A stretch of 64,000 nt of DNA from Rhizobacter sp. Root404 (GCF_001425865.1 NZ_LMDS01000001.1:62001-126000); one strand, 5' to 3'. Shown: positions 43,827-55,543, numbered from the stretch's first letter. Numbers and translations: made by a program. The notes: a model not told the origin generated them from the sequence alone.

Positions 43827-44837
43827 TCAGAGCTTGGAGACGCGCTCCAGCTCGCTCTTGAACAGCGTCATCACCGCCGGTTCGTACGAGGCGGCGAACT
43901 TGTCGTGCACCGGCTTGACGGCGGCGCGCATGCGGTCCATCTCGGCCGGGGCGACGTCGTTGTAGACCATGCCCTTCGCCTTCAACTCGGTCAGCGCCTT
44001 GCCGGCCGCCTCGCGGCTGACGCCGCGCTGGTAGTTCTGCGCCTCGATCGCGGCCTCCTGCAGCAGCTTGTGCTCGACCGGCGTGAGCTTGTCCCAGAAT
44101 TTCTTGCTGACCTGGATCGGGTTGGTCGCGTAGACGTGGTTCGTGCCGCTGACGTACTTGTTCACTTCGTAGAACTTGCTCGACAGGATCACCGAGTACG
44201 GATTCTCCTGCCCGTCGACGGCCTTGCTTTCGAGCGCGTTGTAGAGCTCGGCGAACGGCATCGGCAGCGGGTTGGCCTTGAAGGTCTTGAAGGTCTCGAG
44301 GAACACCGGGTTCGGGATCACGCGCAGCTTCAGACCGTCCAGGTCCTCGCCCTTGGTGATCGGCCGCTTGCTGTTGGTGACGTTGCGAAAGCCGAGGTCG
44401 AAGAAGCCGAGCACGACGACGCCCTTCTCGGCGAGCTTCGCGCTGAGCATCTTGCCGAGCGGGCCGTCGACCATCGCGTCGGCCTGCTTCGCGTTGCTGA
44501 ACAGGAACGGGAAGTCGAACAGGCCGAATTCCTTGACGATGCCGGTCAGCGACGTGGTCGATGCCGTGAGCATCTCCTGCACGCCGCCCTGCAGCGCCGA
44601 CTGCTGCTGCAGCTCGTTGCCGAGCTGGCTGCTGGGGTACTCCTTGACCGTGATCTTGCCGCCGCTCTTGGCCGCGACGATCTCGGCGAACTTCTTGACG
44701 CCGGTGCTGGTGGGGTGGTCGGGGTTGTTCAGGTGGCCGAAACGGATCGTGCGCTCCTGGATGTCCTGGGCCACGGCCACGCCGCCTGCCACGAGCAGCG
44801 AGACCATCGCGGTCAGCCGGATCAATGTCGATTTCAT
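43827..44837 (-). CDS. TRAP-type C4-dicarboxylate receptor (DctP-like)
   Basis: A 336-residue periplasmic binding protein with a Sec signal peptide ending GGVAVAQ. The DctP fold is clear: EYPSSQLGNELQQ, EFGLFDFPFLF, LKLRVIPNPVF (the Arg that binds the ligand carboxylate) and DGQENPY. The membrane subunits DctQ and DctM are not adjacent, so they are encoded elsewhere or this is an orphan receptor. It is followed by the EthD-like gene. The ligand is likely a small organic acid. Confidence 0.92.
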   Translation of the reverse strand: MKSTLIRLTAMVSLLVAGGVAVAQDIQERTIRFGHLNNPDHPTSTGVKKFAEIVAAKSGGKITVKEYPSSQLGNELQQQSALQGGVQEMLTASTTSLTGIVKEFGLFDFPFLFSNAKQADAMVDGPLGKMLSAKLAEKGVVVLGFFDLGFRNVTNSKRPITKGEDLDGLKLRVIPNPVFLETFKTFKANPLPMPFAELYNALESKAVDGQENPYSVILSSKFYEVNKYVSGTNHVYATNPIQVSKKFWDKLTPVEHKLLQEAAIEAQNYQRGVSREAAGKALTELKAKGMVYNDVAPAEMDRMRAAVKPVHDKFAASYEPAVMTLFKSELERVSKL

Positions 44838-45076
44838 GGGATCTCCCGTAGACGAGGTGGGCGACGGCTGTTCCGTCTGTCAGAACTTAATTCCAAGTCT
44901 CACGCAGAGCGTCGGGTGGGTCAACGGGGTCAACCCGATGGAACCCCCGCGCTGCCGCGGGAGGCGGGCCGAGGCGTAGGACGGAACCGCCGGCATCACC
45001 CGGCCCCGTCCGGCTGCGCGTTTCGCGCGCCGTCATCACGATGATTGCTCCTGCAACGTCACCCACGGAGTCGACG

Positions 45077-45310
45077 ATGGACCTCACGAATCACAGCGTG
45101 GCCGACCTGTTCGCGCAGCTCGGTCTGCCGAACGAGGAGCACGACATCCAGGCGTTCGTCGACGCGCACCGCGGCCTGCCCAACGACGCGCGGCTTGCCG
45201 ACGCGCCGTTCTGGACCGATGCGCAGGCCCGCTTCCTGCGCGACGAGATCCGCGAGGACGCCGACTGGGCCGGGGTGGTCGACCAGCTGAACCTGATGCT
45301 GCACGAGTAG
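45077..45310 (+). CDS. DUF2789-like small protein
   Basis: A 77-residue acidic protein. The start at 45077 removes a 12-residue lead with no ribosome binding site. NHSVADLFAQLGLPNEEHDI and FWTDAQARFLRDEIREDADW match the short acidic DUF2789 family common in Proteobacteria. The function is unknown. It is ten bases upstream of the hybrid kinase gene. Confidence 0.82.
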   Translation: MDLTNHSVADLFAQLGLPNEEHDIQAFVDAHRGLPNDARLADAPFWTDAQARFLRDEIREDADWAGVVDQLNLMLHE

Positions 45311-45319
45311 GGGGTCCTG

Positions 45320-48300
45320 ATGGCGGGCGCTGCGGAAGGCGAGGGTCGTGCCGACCAGCGACTGAACGAGGAAGAGCTCCGCTTCGCGCTCGAATCCGGG
45401 CAGCTCGGCACCTGGAGCCTGGACAGGGCCAGCAGCGAACTGACGACGTCGCCCACCTGCCGGAAGAACTTCGGCCGCGACCCCGAACGCCCGTTCACGT
45501 ATGACGAACTGCGTGCCGCGGTACATCCGCAGGACCGCGATCGCATGGTGGCAGCGGTCCGGGACAGCCTCGAGACCGGATGCGACTGCGACGTCGTCTA
45601 CCGCGTCATCACGCCGGCCGGCGAAGTCCGCTGGCTCGGCATTCGCGCGCGCGTCTCACACCTCGCCAACGGCGGCGCCGTGCGCCTGGCGGGGGTGTCG
45701 CAGGACATCACCGCGCAACGCCAGGCCGATCGGATGCGCGTCGCCCTGGTCGCCCTGGGCGATGCGCTGCGCGATCTCGACGATGCGGCCGCGATTGCCC
45801 ACACCGCCGGCCGCATCCTCGGCGAGACGCTGGACATCGACCGCGCCGGCTACGGCACCGTCGACCCGGTCGAGGAGACCATCACCATCGAGCGCGACTG
45901 GAACGCGCCCGGCGTCGAGAGCCTGGCCGGCACGCTGCACTTTCGCGACTACGGGCACTACGTCGAGGACCTGGTGCGCGGCGAGACGGTCGCGTTCGCC
46001 GATGCCGAAGTCGATCCGCGCACCCGTGCCAACGCCGCGGCGCTGGAGGCGATCAACGCCCGCGCGGTCGTCAACATGCCCGTCACCGAGCGCGGGCGGA
46101 CCGTCGCGCTGTTCTATCTCAATCACGGTGCGGCGCGCGTCTGGACGCCGGCGGAACTGGCGTTCCTGCGCGAGGTCGCCGAGCGCACCCGCGCGTCCAG
46201 CGAGCGCCGCCGGGCCGAGGTCGCGGTGCGCGCGAGTGCACGCCGCCTCGCGTTTCTTGACGCGCTCGGTCGCGACAGCGCGGAGGCCACCGATGCGGAC
46301 GCGATCCTCGCGCTCACTACGCGCCGGCTCGGCGAGTACCTCGGCGTGTCGATCGCGGCATATGCCGACATGGAGGACGACCAGGACGCGTTCACGATCC
46401 GCGGCGACTGGGCCGCCCCGGGCTCGGCCAGCATCGTAGGCCGCTATCGCCTGGCGGCGTTCGGGGCGCGCGCGGTCCGCGAGCTCGGCGCCGGCGAGCC
46501 GCTGATCATCCACGACAACCTGGTGGAACTGCCGCCCGAGGAGGCCGCGACCTTCCAGGCGATCGGCATCACCGCGACGATCTGCATGCCGCTCGTCAAG
46601 GAAGGCCGGCTCGCGGCGCTGATGGCGATCCACGACAAGGCGCCGCGTGTCTGGAGCGCCGAGGAGCTGGCCCTGCTGCGCGAGGTCACGGAGCGCTCTT
46701 GGGCGCACGTCGAGCGGGTCGGCGCGGTCTCGGAACTGCGCGCGAGCGAGGCGCGCCTGCGGGTGCTGAACGCCGAACTCGAACAGCGCGTCATCGAACG
46801 CTCGCGCTCGCGCGGTCGCACCTGGCAGGTCAGCCCCGAACTGCTGGGCGTGGCTGGCCTGGACGGCCACCTGGAGGAGGTCAACCCGGCCTGGCGGACC
46901 GTGCTCGACTGGCCGGCGGACGAGCTGCTCGGACGCGACGTCGCGCAGTTCGTCCATCCCGACGACGCGGCCGCAACGGGTGCGGTCTACGACCAGCTGC
47001 GCGACCCGGTTCCTCCCGCGGTGCTGCGTGTGGACAACCGCTGTCGCTGCCGCGATGGAAGCTACCGCTGGTTGTCCTGGCTGATCGTGCCGGACGATGG
47101 GCTGCTCTACCTGAGTGCGCGGGATGTCACCGAGCAGAAGGAGGCGGCGCAGGCGCTGGCCCAGGCGCAGGCGAGCCTGCGCCAGTCGCAGAAGATGGAG
47201 GCGGTCGGCCAGTTGACCGGTGGGCTGGCGCACGACTTCAACAACCTGCTTGCCGGCATCAGCGGCAGCCTGGAGATGATGAACACGCGCATCAGCCAGG
47301 GTAGGCTCGACGCCGTCGAGCGCTATTTCATGGCCGCGCGCGGCGCGGTCAAGCGCGCGGCGGCGTTGACCCACCGCTTGCTGGCGTTCTCGCGTCGCCA
47401 GACGCTCGATCCGAAGCCGACCGACGTGAACCGGCTCGTCACCGGCATGGAAGAGTTGGTGCGGCGCACGGTCGGACCATCGATCGAGCTCGAGGTCGTC
47501 GGTGCGGCGGCCGTCTGGCCGACGCTGGTCGACCAGAACCAGCTCGAGAACGCGTTGCTGAACCTGTGCATCAACGCGCGCGACGCGATGCCGCACGGCG
47601 GCCGCCTGACGATCGAGACGGCGAACCGGTGGCTGGACGAACGTGCCGCGCAATCGCACGATCTGGCGCCGGGGCAGTATGTCTCGCTGAGCGTCACCGA
47701 CACCGGCACCGGGATGGCGCCGGACGTGATCGCCAAGGCCTTCGATCCGTTCTTCACCACCAAGCCGCTCGGCGAGGGCACCGGGCTCGGCCTGTCGATG
47801 GTGTACGGCTTCGCGCGCCAGTCGGGCGGGCAGGTGCGCGTGTACTCGGAACTCGGCAGCGGCACGACGATGTGCGTCTACCTGCCGCGCGGCGCGACCG
47901 ACGCGCAGGCGGCCGCCGTCGAGGCGCCCGCGCCGAATCCCGAGACGACCGGCAAGGGCGAGACGGTGTTGGTGGTCGACGACGAGCCGACGATCCGCAT
48001 GCTCGTCGGCGAGGTGCTCGCCGATGGCGGCTACACCGCGATCGAGGCGTCCGACGGGCCGGCTGCGCTCAGGATCCTGCAGTCCAGCGTGCGCATCGAT
48101 CTGCTGATCACCGACGTGGGCCTGCCCGGCGGCCTGAACGGCCGCCAGGTCGCGGACGCCGCACGCGAGGCGCGGCCCGGCCTGCACGTGATCTTCATCA
48201 CCGGCTATGCGGAGAACGCCGCGCTCGGCGGCGGCTACCTGGAACGCGGCATGTCGCTGATCACCAAGCCGTTCGAGATCGACACGCTGGCGCGCAAGAT

Positions 48301-48355
48301 CCGCGAAGCGTTCGACGCGGCGCGGGCCTCGCGACCGGGCGAGGCCTCCAGGTAG
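45320..48355 (+). CDS. Hybrid sensor histidine kinase (PAS-GAF-GAF-PAS-HK-REC)
   Basis: A 1011-residue soluble kinase without membrane helices. In order: a PAS/PAC domain (about 15-130), two GAF domains (about 140-290 and 310-460), a second PAS (about 500-605), a HisKA box GLAHDFNNLL with the phospho-accepting His (about 637), an ATPase domain (NLCINARDAMPHGG, DTGTGM, GTGLGLSMVYGFA) and a C-terminal receiver (VLVVDDEPTIR, with the acceptor Asp in LLITDVGLPGG). Two GAF domains suggest small-molecule or light/redox sensing, but the GAFs show no clear bilin cysteine. No output regulator is adjacent. Confidence 0.93.
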   Translation: MAGAAEGEGRADQRLNEEELRFALESGQLGTWSLDRASSELTTSPTCRKNFGRDPERPFTYDELRAAVHPQDRDRMVAAVRDSLETGCDCDVVYRVITPAGEVRWLGIRARVSHLANGGAVRLAGVSQDITAQRQADRMRVALVALGDALRDLDDAAAIAHTAGRILGETLDIDRAGYGTVDPVEETITIERDWNAPGVESLAGTLHFRDYGHYVEDLVRGETVAFADAEVDPRTRANAAALEAINARAVVNMPVTERGRTVALFYLNHGAARVWTPAELAFLREVAERTRASSERRRAEVAVRASARRLAFLDALGRDSAEATDADAILALTTRRLGEYLGVSIAAYADMEDDQDAFTIRGDWAAPGSASIVGRYRLAAFGARAVRELGAGEPLIIHDNLVELPPEEAATFQAIGITATICMPLVKEGRLAALMAIHDKAPRVWSAEELALLREVTERSWAHVERVGAVSELRASEARLRVLNAELEQRVIERSRSRGRTWQVSPELLGVAGLDGHLEEVNPAWRTVLDWPADELLGRDVAQFVHPDDAAATGAVYDQLRDPVPPAVLRVDNRCRCRDGSYRWLSWLIVPDDGLLYLSARDVTEQKEAAQALAQAQASLRQSQKMEAVGQLTGGLAHDFNNLLAGISGSLEMMNTRISQGRLDAVERYFMAARGAVKRAAALTHRLLAFSRRQTLDPKPTDVNRLVTGMEELVRRTVGPSIELEVVGAAAVWPTLVDQNQLENALLNLCINARDAMPHGGRLTIETANRWLDERAAQSHDLAPGQYVSLSVTDTGTGMAPDVIAKAFDPFFTTKPLGEGTGLGLSMVYGFARQSGGQVRVYSELGSGTTMCVYLPRGATDAQAAAVEAPAPNPETTGKGETVLVVDDEPTIRMLVGEVLADGGYTAIEASDGPAALRILQSSVRIDLLITDVGLPGGLNGRQVADAAREARPGLHVIFITGYAENAALGGGYLERGMSLITKPFEIDTLARKIREAFDAARASRPGEASR

Positions 48356-48470
48356 GCGCGCGCCTACGTGCCGCGGGTGCGCCTTCCGACGCGGGCGCGA
48401 CGAAGCGCCCGATCCCCGTCGCCCACGCGTGCGGTCAATGTAGGGCCATCACCCCACCGAGGAGACCCTC

Positions 48471-48761
48471 ATGAACCACCTTCTCTCGCGCACCGGAAGC
48501 GCCTCATTGCGCGCGCTGTCCGCAGGCCTCGCGCTCGCGCTCGCACCCGTCATCGTCGTCCACGCGCAGCAGCCGATGGCCGCGGCCTCGGCCGCATCGG
48601 CGGCATCGGCCGGCAACGCCGCGTCGTCGGCCGCCGCAAGCAACAAGGCCGCGAAGCCGCCGGTCGACGCGGCCGCCTCGCGCGCCGGCGTGGCGACCAA
48701 GAAGCCGGCCAAGCCCGGCGCGCAGTCCGGACCGATGCCGGCATCGGCCCCGCAGCGCTGA
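48471..48761 (+). CDS. Small exported Ala-rich protein
   Basis: A 96-residue protein with a good ribosome binding site (GAGGAGACC) and a signal peptide ending VVHAQ. The mature part is almost entirely Ala, Ser, Lys and Pro (ASAASAGNAASSAAASNK, KKPAKPGAQSG), so it is disordered. No family or function can be named. Confidence 0.6.
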   Translation: MNHLLSRTGSASLRALSAGLALALAPVIVVHAQQPMAAASAASAASAGNAASSAAASNKAAKPPVDAAASRAGVATKKPAKPGAQSGPMPASAPQR

Positions 48762-48846
48762 CGCCGCGACCGGCGCCGCGGGGCGCTGACCGCGTGCGTG
48801 CGCCCGAGCGCATAGAGTGAGGCCTTCACAGGTACGGAGGCCCGGG

Positions 48847-49749
48847 ATGCCCAGCTTTTCCACGCTGACGATCGAGCAGGACGCACGCAGCCCGCGCATC
48901 GCGCGGCTCCTGCTCAACCGCCCCGAGCGACTCAACGCCATCAACGAGGAGATGCCGCGCGAGATCCGCGCCGCCGTCGAGTGGGCCAACGCGCAGGCCG
49001 AGGTCCACGTCATCGTCGTCGAGGGCGCCGGCAAGGGGTTCTGCGGCGGCTACGACCTGGGCCTGTACGCGGAGCAGGATCGCGACCACCCCTGCCAGCA
49101 GGAGCGCTACCCCTGGGATCCGATGGTGGACTATGCGCAGATGAAGCGGTTCACCGAGGACTTCATGAGCCTGTGGCGCAGCGCCAAGCCGACGATCGCC
49201 AAGGTGCACGGCGCCGCAGCCGCGGGCGGCAGCGACATCGCGTTGTGCTGCGACCTGCTCGTGATGGCCGACGACGCGCGCATCGGCTACATGCCCACGC
49301 GCGTGTGGGGCTGTCCAACCACGGCGATGTGGACTTTCCGCCTCGGCCCGGTCCGTGCGAAGCAGATGATGTTCACCGGTGACCTGATCGATGGCCGGCA
49401 GGCGGCCGAATGGGGGCTGGCGAACTTCTCGGTACCCGGTGCGGAACTGGACGCGCGCACGTTGGAACTGGCCGAGCGCATCGCCGGCGTGCCCAGCAGC
49501 CACCTGGCCATGCACAAGATGGTCGTCAACCAGGTGATGCTGACGATGGGCCTCGAGCAGGCCCAGACGATGGCCACCGTGTTCGACGGCATCACCCGCC
49601 ACAACCCGGAGGGCCTGTGGTTCCGCCGCTTCGCGCAAGAAGCCGGCTTCAAGGCGGCCGTGGCCTGGCGCGACAGCGGGCGCCCGATCCCGGAAGGCGA
49701 CGAGGCGCGCGCGCTGATCGAGGAGATGGAGCGGAAGAAGCAGCGCTGA
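48847..49749 (+). CDS. Enoyl-CoA hydratase/isomerase-family protein
   Basis: A 300-residue crotonase-fold protein. The start at 48847 follows GGAGGCCCGGG. The oxyanion hole is formed by [11 protein letters not shown] and by [18 protein letters not shown]. The second catalytic Glu of hydratases is not evident: the segment [11 protein letters not shown] replaces the usual P-E-x-G-L region. It may thus be a hydrolase or isomerase rather than a true hydratase. Neighbours give no pathway. Confidence 0.9.
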   Translation: MPSFSTLTIEQDARSPRIARLLLNRPERLNAINEEMPREIRAAVEWANAQAEVHVIVVEGAGKGFCGGYDLGLYAEQDRDHPCQQERYPWDPMVDYAQMKRFTEDFMSLWRSAKPTIAKVHGAAAAGGSDIALCCDLLVMADDARIGYMPTRVWGCPTTAMWTFRLGPVRAKQMMFTGDLIDGRQAAEWGLANFSVPGAELDARTLELAERIAGVPSSHLAMHKMVVNQVMLTMGLEQAQTMATVFDGITRHNPEGLWFRRFAQEAGFKAAVAWRDSGRPIPEGDEARALIEEMERKKQR

Positions 49750-49791
49750 GAACGATCCCGCGGCCGGCCCGGCGCCCGCTTCCCGTGTCGG

Positions 49792-50357
49792 TCAGCTGGC
49801 GTTCGCGGGGTCGAAGAAGTGCGGCGCCAGGCCGGCGCGACCGGGGTAGTACTTGAACCACGGTCGCGCCCGGTCGATCACGAGCGCGACCGCCGGGTGG
49901 GCGATCAGTCGCTCGAAGTAGGCCGCCAGATGCGTCTGCTGCGGTGCCAGCGGCACATACGTCACGGCATAGAAGAGCGCGGGCGCCGCGGCGCAGTCGG
50001 CCATGCTGAATGCATCGCCGGCCACCCAGGTCCGGCCGTCGAGGTGACGATCGATGAACGCGTAGGCGGAAGCCAGGCGGTCGCGCGCCTGTGCGACGCC
50101 GACGGCATCGCGCTCGCCGGGCACACGCAGCAGGTCGGCCGTGAGCGCCTGCATCGGGGTCATCACGTACTGATCGAAAAGCCGATCCCACAGGCGCACC
50201 TCGAGCGCCGCGTCTTCATCGTGCGGCAGCAGCGCTCGGCGGGGTCGCCCAGGTACAGGAGCCGCTCATCGACCTCGATGCCGAGCACCTCGAGGGCGAT
50301 CAGCACCTTCTGGCAGTAGGAGGAGAGGGGGTGGTAGTGCAGTGTGAGCGCGGTCAT
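49792..50357 (-). pseudogene. Glutathione S-transferase with a frameshift
   Basis: The N-terminal thioredoxin-like domain starts at 50357 (TLHYHPLSSYCQKVLIALEV, with the Ser/Tyr active site). Near 50,230 the frame changes inside a GC run: the first frame ends soon after, while the rest of the GST continues in another frame (LLPHDEDAALEVRLWDRLFD, then the helical domain with AGDAFSMADCAAAPALFY). Two lost bases or one gained base explains it. Apart from this indel the gene looks well conserved, so it is either a recent mutation or a sequencing error. It starts three bases after the glmS stop. Confidence 0.75.
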
Positions 50358-50359
50358 CG

Positions 50360-52246
<1,887 letters not shown>

Positions 52247-52380
52247 GACGGGCTCCTTGGGATGGAATGGCGTGATGCTAGGCACCGTGGTGTGGCGCAT
52301 GCATTCATAATGGAGGTCAATATGGGTGAAAGTTGCATGACTCGCTGAGTCAGAAATAATCGTTCAGGAACGTCAAATAA
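52247..52380. promoter_or_regulatory. glmS / Lrp divergent control region
   Basis: The 134 bases between the divergent genes hold two short inverted repeats just before the regulator start: TGACTCGCTGAGTCA (52338-52352) and CGTTCAGGAACG (52361-52372). Their position suits autoregulation by the Lrp-type protein, and glmS could also be affected. Lrp/AsnC proteins bind partly palindromic 15-base sites, which fits the first. Function is inferred. Confidence 0.45.
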
Positions 52381-52869
52381 ATGATTAAAGCAATCAACCT
52401 CGACGACACCGATCTGCGCCTGCTCGATTTGCTGCAGCGCGACGCGTCGCTTTCCAACCAGGCCCTCTCGGTCGCCGCGCACACGTCCGCGGCCACCTGC
52501 CTGCGCCGCGTCAAGCGACTCGTCGACACTGGCGTGATCGAGCGGCGCGTCGCGCTGCTCGCCCCGCAACGCCTCGGCCCAGCGCTGACCGCCATCGTCG
52601 AAGTCGGGCTCGATCGCCAGGGTGCCGAGCACCTGGAGGCGTTCGAGGCGCGCGCCGTTGCCGAGCCAGCGGTGCAGCAGTGCTACCGCGTCTCCTCCGG
52701 GCCCGATCTGGTGCTGGTGCTGCAGGTGCCCGACATGCCGGGCTACCACGCGCTCGTGCAGCGCCTGTTCACCCAGGACGCGAACGTGCGCAACGTCAAG
52801 ACGTTCTTCAGCGTTCACCGCGCCAAGTTCGACCCCGCCGTGCCGCTGCCGGCCGCGCGGCGCGTCTGA
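52381..52869 (+). CDS. Lrp/AsnC-family transcriptional regulator
   Basis: A 162-residue feast/famine regulator. The N-terminal helix-turn-helix (LDDTDLRLLDLLQRDASLSN, then SAATCLRRVKRLVDTGVI) is followed by the RAM domain (LTAIVEVGLD, then YRVSSGPDLVLVLQVPD), which binds amino acids and drives oligomers. It diverges from glmS by 134 bases. The effector is unknown. A convergent xerC gene ends 14 bases downstream. Confidence 0.93.
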   Translation: MIKAINLDDTDLRLLDLLQRDASLSNQALSVAAHTSAATCLRRVKRLVDTGVIERRVALLAPQRLGPALTAIVEVGLDRQGAEHLEAFEARAVAEPAVQQCYRVSSGPDLVLVLQVPDMPGYHALVQRLFTQDANVRNVKTFFSVHRAKFDPAVPLPAARRV

Positions 52870-52883
52870 CGCGCCCGGCCCGC

Positions 52884-53849
52884 TCAGCCTTTGCGCCGGG
52901 CGCGCGGATGGGCGGCGTCGTACACCTTCGAGAGGTGGCCGAAGTCGAGCTGGGTGTAGACCTGCGTGGTCGTGATGTTGGCGTGGCCCAGGAGCTCCTG
53001 CACCGCGCGCAGGTCGCCGCTGGACTGCAGCACATGGGTCGCGAACGAGTGCCGCAGCATGTGCGGGTGCACGTGGGTCGGCAGGCCGGCACGCAGCGCG
53101 CGCAGCTTCAGGCGCGCGCGCACCTGGCCCGCGCTGATGCGTGCGCCGCGGGCGCCGACCAGCAGGGCCGGTTCGTCGGCCCGCGCCAGTCGGTCGCGGG
53201 CGCCGAGCCAGTCCCGCAGCGCGCGCAATGCCGCGGCGCCGACCGGCACGCTGCGCCGCTTGCTGCCCTTGCCGAGGACGTGCGCGGTCGCGTCGGACGC
53301 ATCGATCCAGCCCGCGCCGCCGGGTCGCACGTCCAGCCCGACCAGCTCGCCGACCCGCAGCCCGCAGCCGTACAGCAGCTCGACGATGCACTGGTCGCGC
53401 GCCGCGACGGCCGGCGTGTCGGCCTCGGCGCCGTCGGCCGGGGTCGGCGCATCGGCGAGCGCCATCGCCAGGTCGACCGACAGGGCCTTCGGCAGCGGCT
53501 TCGCGGCCTTCGGGGCACGCACCCCCTCGACCGGGTTGACGGCGACCAGCCCGTCGCGCCCGAGCCAGCGGTACAGGCCGCGCCAGGCCGACAGCACGAG
53601 CGCGATGCTGCGCGGCCCCAGACCCTCGCGGTGCAGCGTGGCGGCCCAGCGCCGCACGTGATGGACTTGCGCATCGCGCAGCGCGACGCCCTGGTCGGCC
53701 GCGAAGGCCTGCAGCTTCGCGAACGCGTCGCGGTAGATCACGAGCGTGCGGCCTGCCAGGCGGCGCTCGACCTCGAGGTGCACCAGATGGCGCGCGATGT
53801 CGCCTTCCGCCGCCGGCGCCGCGACCGGGGGTTGCGCGGCGTCGGTCAT
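52884..53849 (-). CDS. xerC: Tyrosine recombinase XerC
   Basis: A 321-residue site-specific recombinase that with XerD resolves chromosome dimers at dif. The N-terminal SAM-like core-binding domain spans about 20-110. The catalytic residues are in place: GCGLRVGEL (Arg), GKGSKRR (Lys), HMLRHSFATH (His and Arg), LGHANITTTQVYTQ (His and Tyr). The start at 53849 is preferred to the longer frame. It follows the DUF484 gene by 11 bases, part of the conserved dapF-DUF484-xerC order. Confidence 0.95.
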   Translation of the reverse strand: MTDAAQPPVAAPAAEGDIARHLVHLEVERRLAGRTLVIYRDAFAKLQAFAADQGVALRDAQVHHVRRWAATLHREGLGPRSIALVLSAWRGLYRWLGRDGLVAVNPVEGVRAPKAAKPLPKALSVDLAMALADAPTPADGAEADTPAVAARDQCIVELLYGCGLRVGELVGLDVRPGGAGWIDASDATAHVLGKGSKRRSVPVGAAALRALRDWLGARDRLARADEPALLVGARGARISAGQVRARLKLRALRAGLPTHVHPHMLRHSFATHVLQSSGDLRAVQELLGHANITTTQVYTQLDFGHLSKVYDAAHPRARRKG

Positions 53850-53860
53850 CGCGCGCTCGC

Positions 53861-54559
53861 TCAGCCGTTCGCCGGCAGCAGCCGCGAGATGGCGGCGCCG
53901 GCGATGTCGCCGATGCGCACGAGGAACTCGGTGCCCATGTCGGCGGTGTAGCGGGTCGGGTCCGGCGAGGCCAGCACCAGCATGCCGAAGGTGGCTGCGG
54001 TGGTCGCGTCGGACGAATCGGCGCGCAGCGGGATCAGCGCCATCGACTTCGCGTCGCCCGGCACCTCGAGCCACTGCGCAGCCTCGAAGCCCGAGTTCAC
54101 GCCGCAGTACGGCAGGCTCAGGCTGCCGGCGAACAGCTTGATGTCGTCGCCGACCGGTTGCGCGAAGTCCTGCGTCGCGTACGCCGCGGCGGCCCCCCAG
54201 ACGCGGATGCCGGCCTGGGGGATCATGAACTGGTGCATCAGCTCGCGCACCAGCACGGTCGGCAGTTCGGCCGGTTGCGCGGTCAGCATCAGCGCGCGGG
54301 TCCAGCGGTGCAGCCGGTCGGCGATGCCGACGTTGTCCTGGCCGTAGCGGATCATCTCGATGATCTTGCCTTCGAGCCCGCGGATCTTGTCGCGCAGCAT
54401 CTCCATCTGCCGCTCCTGCAGCGAGACGGCGCGCTGCCCGTGCGGGCTGGTCAGCTGGATGCTGCTGAGCAACTCGGCGTGGCGCTCGAAGAAGCCCGGC
54501 GTGTTCGCGAGGTAGTTCGCGATGTCGTTCTCGGTGATGCCCTGCACGCCGCCGCTCAT
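53861..54559 (-). CDS. DUF484 family protein (GAF-like)
   Basis: A 232-residue soluble protein of the DUF484 family, regularly found between dapF and xerC. The N-terminal helix ITENDIANYLANTPGFFERH is the family signature, followed by a coiled stretch QERQMEMLRDKIRGLEGKI and a GAF-like domain (GFEAAQWLEVPGDAKSMALI, GMLVLASPDP). The start is taken at 54559; starts at 54604 or 54607 would overlap dapF. Its role is not established. Confidence 0.88.
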   Translation of the reverse strand: MSGGVQGITENDIANYLANTPGFFERHAELLSSIQLTSPHGQRAVSLQERQMEMLRDKIRGLEGKIIEMIRYGQDNVGIADRLHRWTRALMLTAQPAELPTVLVRELMHQFMIPQAGIRVWGAAAAYATQDFAQPVGDDIKLFAGSLSLPYCGVNSGFEAAQWLEVPGDAKSMALIPLRADSSDATTAATFGMLVLASPDPTRYTADMGTEFLVRIGDIAGAAISRLLPANG

Positions 54560-54584
54560 GGGGCGCTGCTCGTCAGTCGGTTGC

Positions 54585-55451
54585 TCATAGGTCGATCTCT
54601 CCATCAAAGACTGTTTCGGCCGGGCCGGTCATCAGCACATGCGCGCCGAGGTCGCCGGCGCCGCCCTGCCATTCGATCGTCAGCCGCCCGCCGCGCGCCT
54701 CCACATCGACGCGCGCGTCGAGCAGACCGAGCCGGATGCCCGCCACCACCGCGGCGCAGGCGCCGGTGCCGCAGGCCAGCGTTTCGCCGGCGCCGCGCTC
54801 GTAGACGCGCAGGCGCACCTGCGTGCGATCGACGATCTGCATGAAGCCGGCGTTGACGCCGCGCGGGAAGCGCGGGTGCGTCTCGACGACCGGGCCGATG
54901 CTGCCGACCGGCGCGGTGTCGATGTCGGCGACGAGCTGTACCGCGTGCGGGTTGCCCATCGAGAGCACCGCCACGTCAACGTTCTGGTCGCCGACGTCGA
55001 CGGGCCACATGTCGAAGCCGGCGGTCGCGCGCGGCGTGAGCCCGCTCGCATCGAACGGCACGCGCGACAGGTCGAAGACCGGCGCGTTCATGTCGACGGT
55101 GACGCGACCGTCGTCCTGCAGGCGCAGTTCGAGCAGGTTGTTCATCGTCTGCACGCGCAGCGTGCGCTTGGCGCTCAGGCCGTGGTCGACCACGTAGCGC
55201 ACGAAGCAGCGCGCGCCGTTGCCGCAGTGCTCGACTTCGTCGCCGCTGCCGCCGTTGAAGATGCGGTAGCCGAAGTCCACGCCCGGCACATCGCTCTTCT
55301 CGACCATCAGGATCTGGTCCGCACCGACGCCGAAGCGCCGGTCGCCCAATTTCTGGATCTGCGCCGGGCCGAGTTCCACCGGCGTGCGGGTGCCATCGAG
55401 CACGACGAAGTCGTTGCCGGCGCCCTGCATCTTGGTGAACTTCAGCTTCAT
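54585..55451 (-). CDS. dapF: Diaminopimelate epimerase
   Basis: A 288-residue cytosolic enzyme that converts LL- to meso-diaminopimelate for lysine and peptidoglycan. The two catalytic cysteines are in [10 protein letters not shown] (Cys76) and [10 protein letters not shown] (about Cys226). [13 protein letters not shown] at the N terminus and [10 protein letters not shown] are family signatures. The start [10 protein letters not shown] at 55451 is normal for the family. Confidence 0.97.
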   Translation of the reverse strand: MKLKFTKMQGAGNDFVVLDGTRTPVELGPAQIQKLGDRRFGVGADQILMVEKSDVPGVDFGYRIFNGGSGDEVEHCGNGARCFVRYVVDHGLSAKRTLRVQTMNNLLELRLQDDGRVTVDMNAPVFDLSRVPFDASGLTPRATAGFDMWPVDVGDQNVDVAVLSMGNPHAVQLVADIDTAPVGSIGPVVETHPRFPRGVNAGFMQIVDRTQVRLRVYERGAGETLACGTGACAAVVAGIRLGLLDARVDVEARGGRLTIEWQGGAGDLGAHVLMTGPAETVFDGEIDL

Positions 55452-55543
55452 GCGCCGATTATGGCTTCGGCGGTCGGCTGCGCCGCCTTCACATCGCGTT
55501 GCGACATGAGCCTGCGCCGCGTGCACGGCGGGCACTGCGGCCT

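Noticed and set aside
45656..48187. A minus-strand open frame of 843 codons within the hybrid kinase gene
   Set aside because: It is the antisense of a kinase with complete PAS, GAF, HisKA, ATPase and receiver motifs; the antisense product has none.
48352..48367. GTAGGCGCGCGCCTAC, a perfect 16-base palindrome at the end of the hybrid kinase gene, as a terminator
   Set aside because: It has no loop, no T-tract follows, and it includes the stop codon. It is as likely to be chance in GC-rich DNA.
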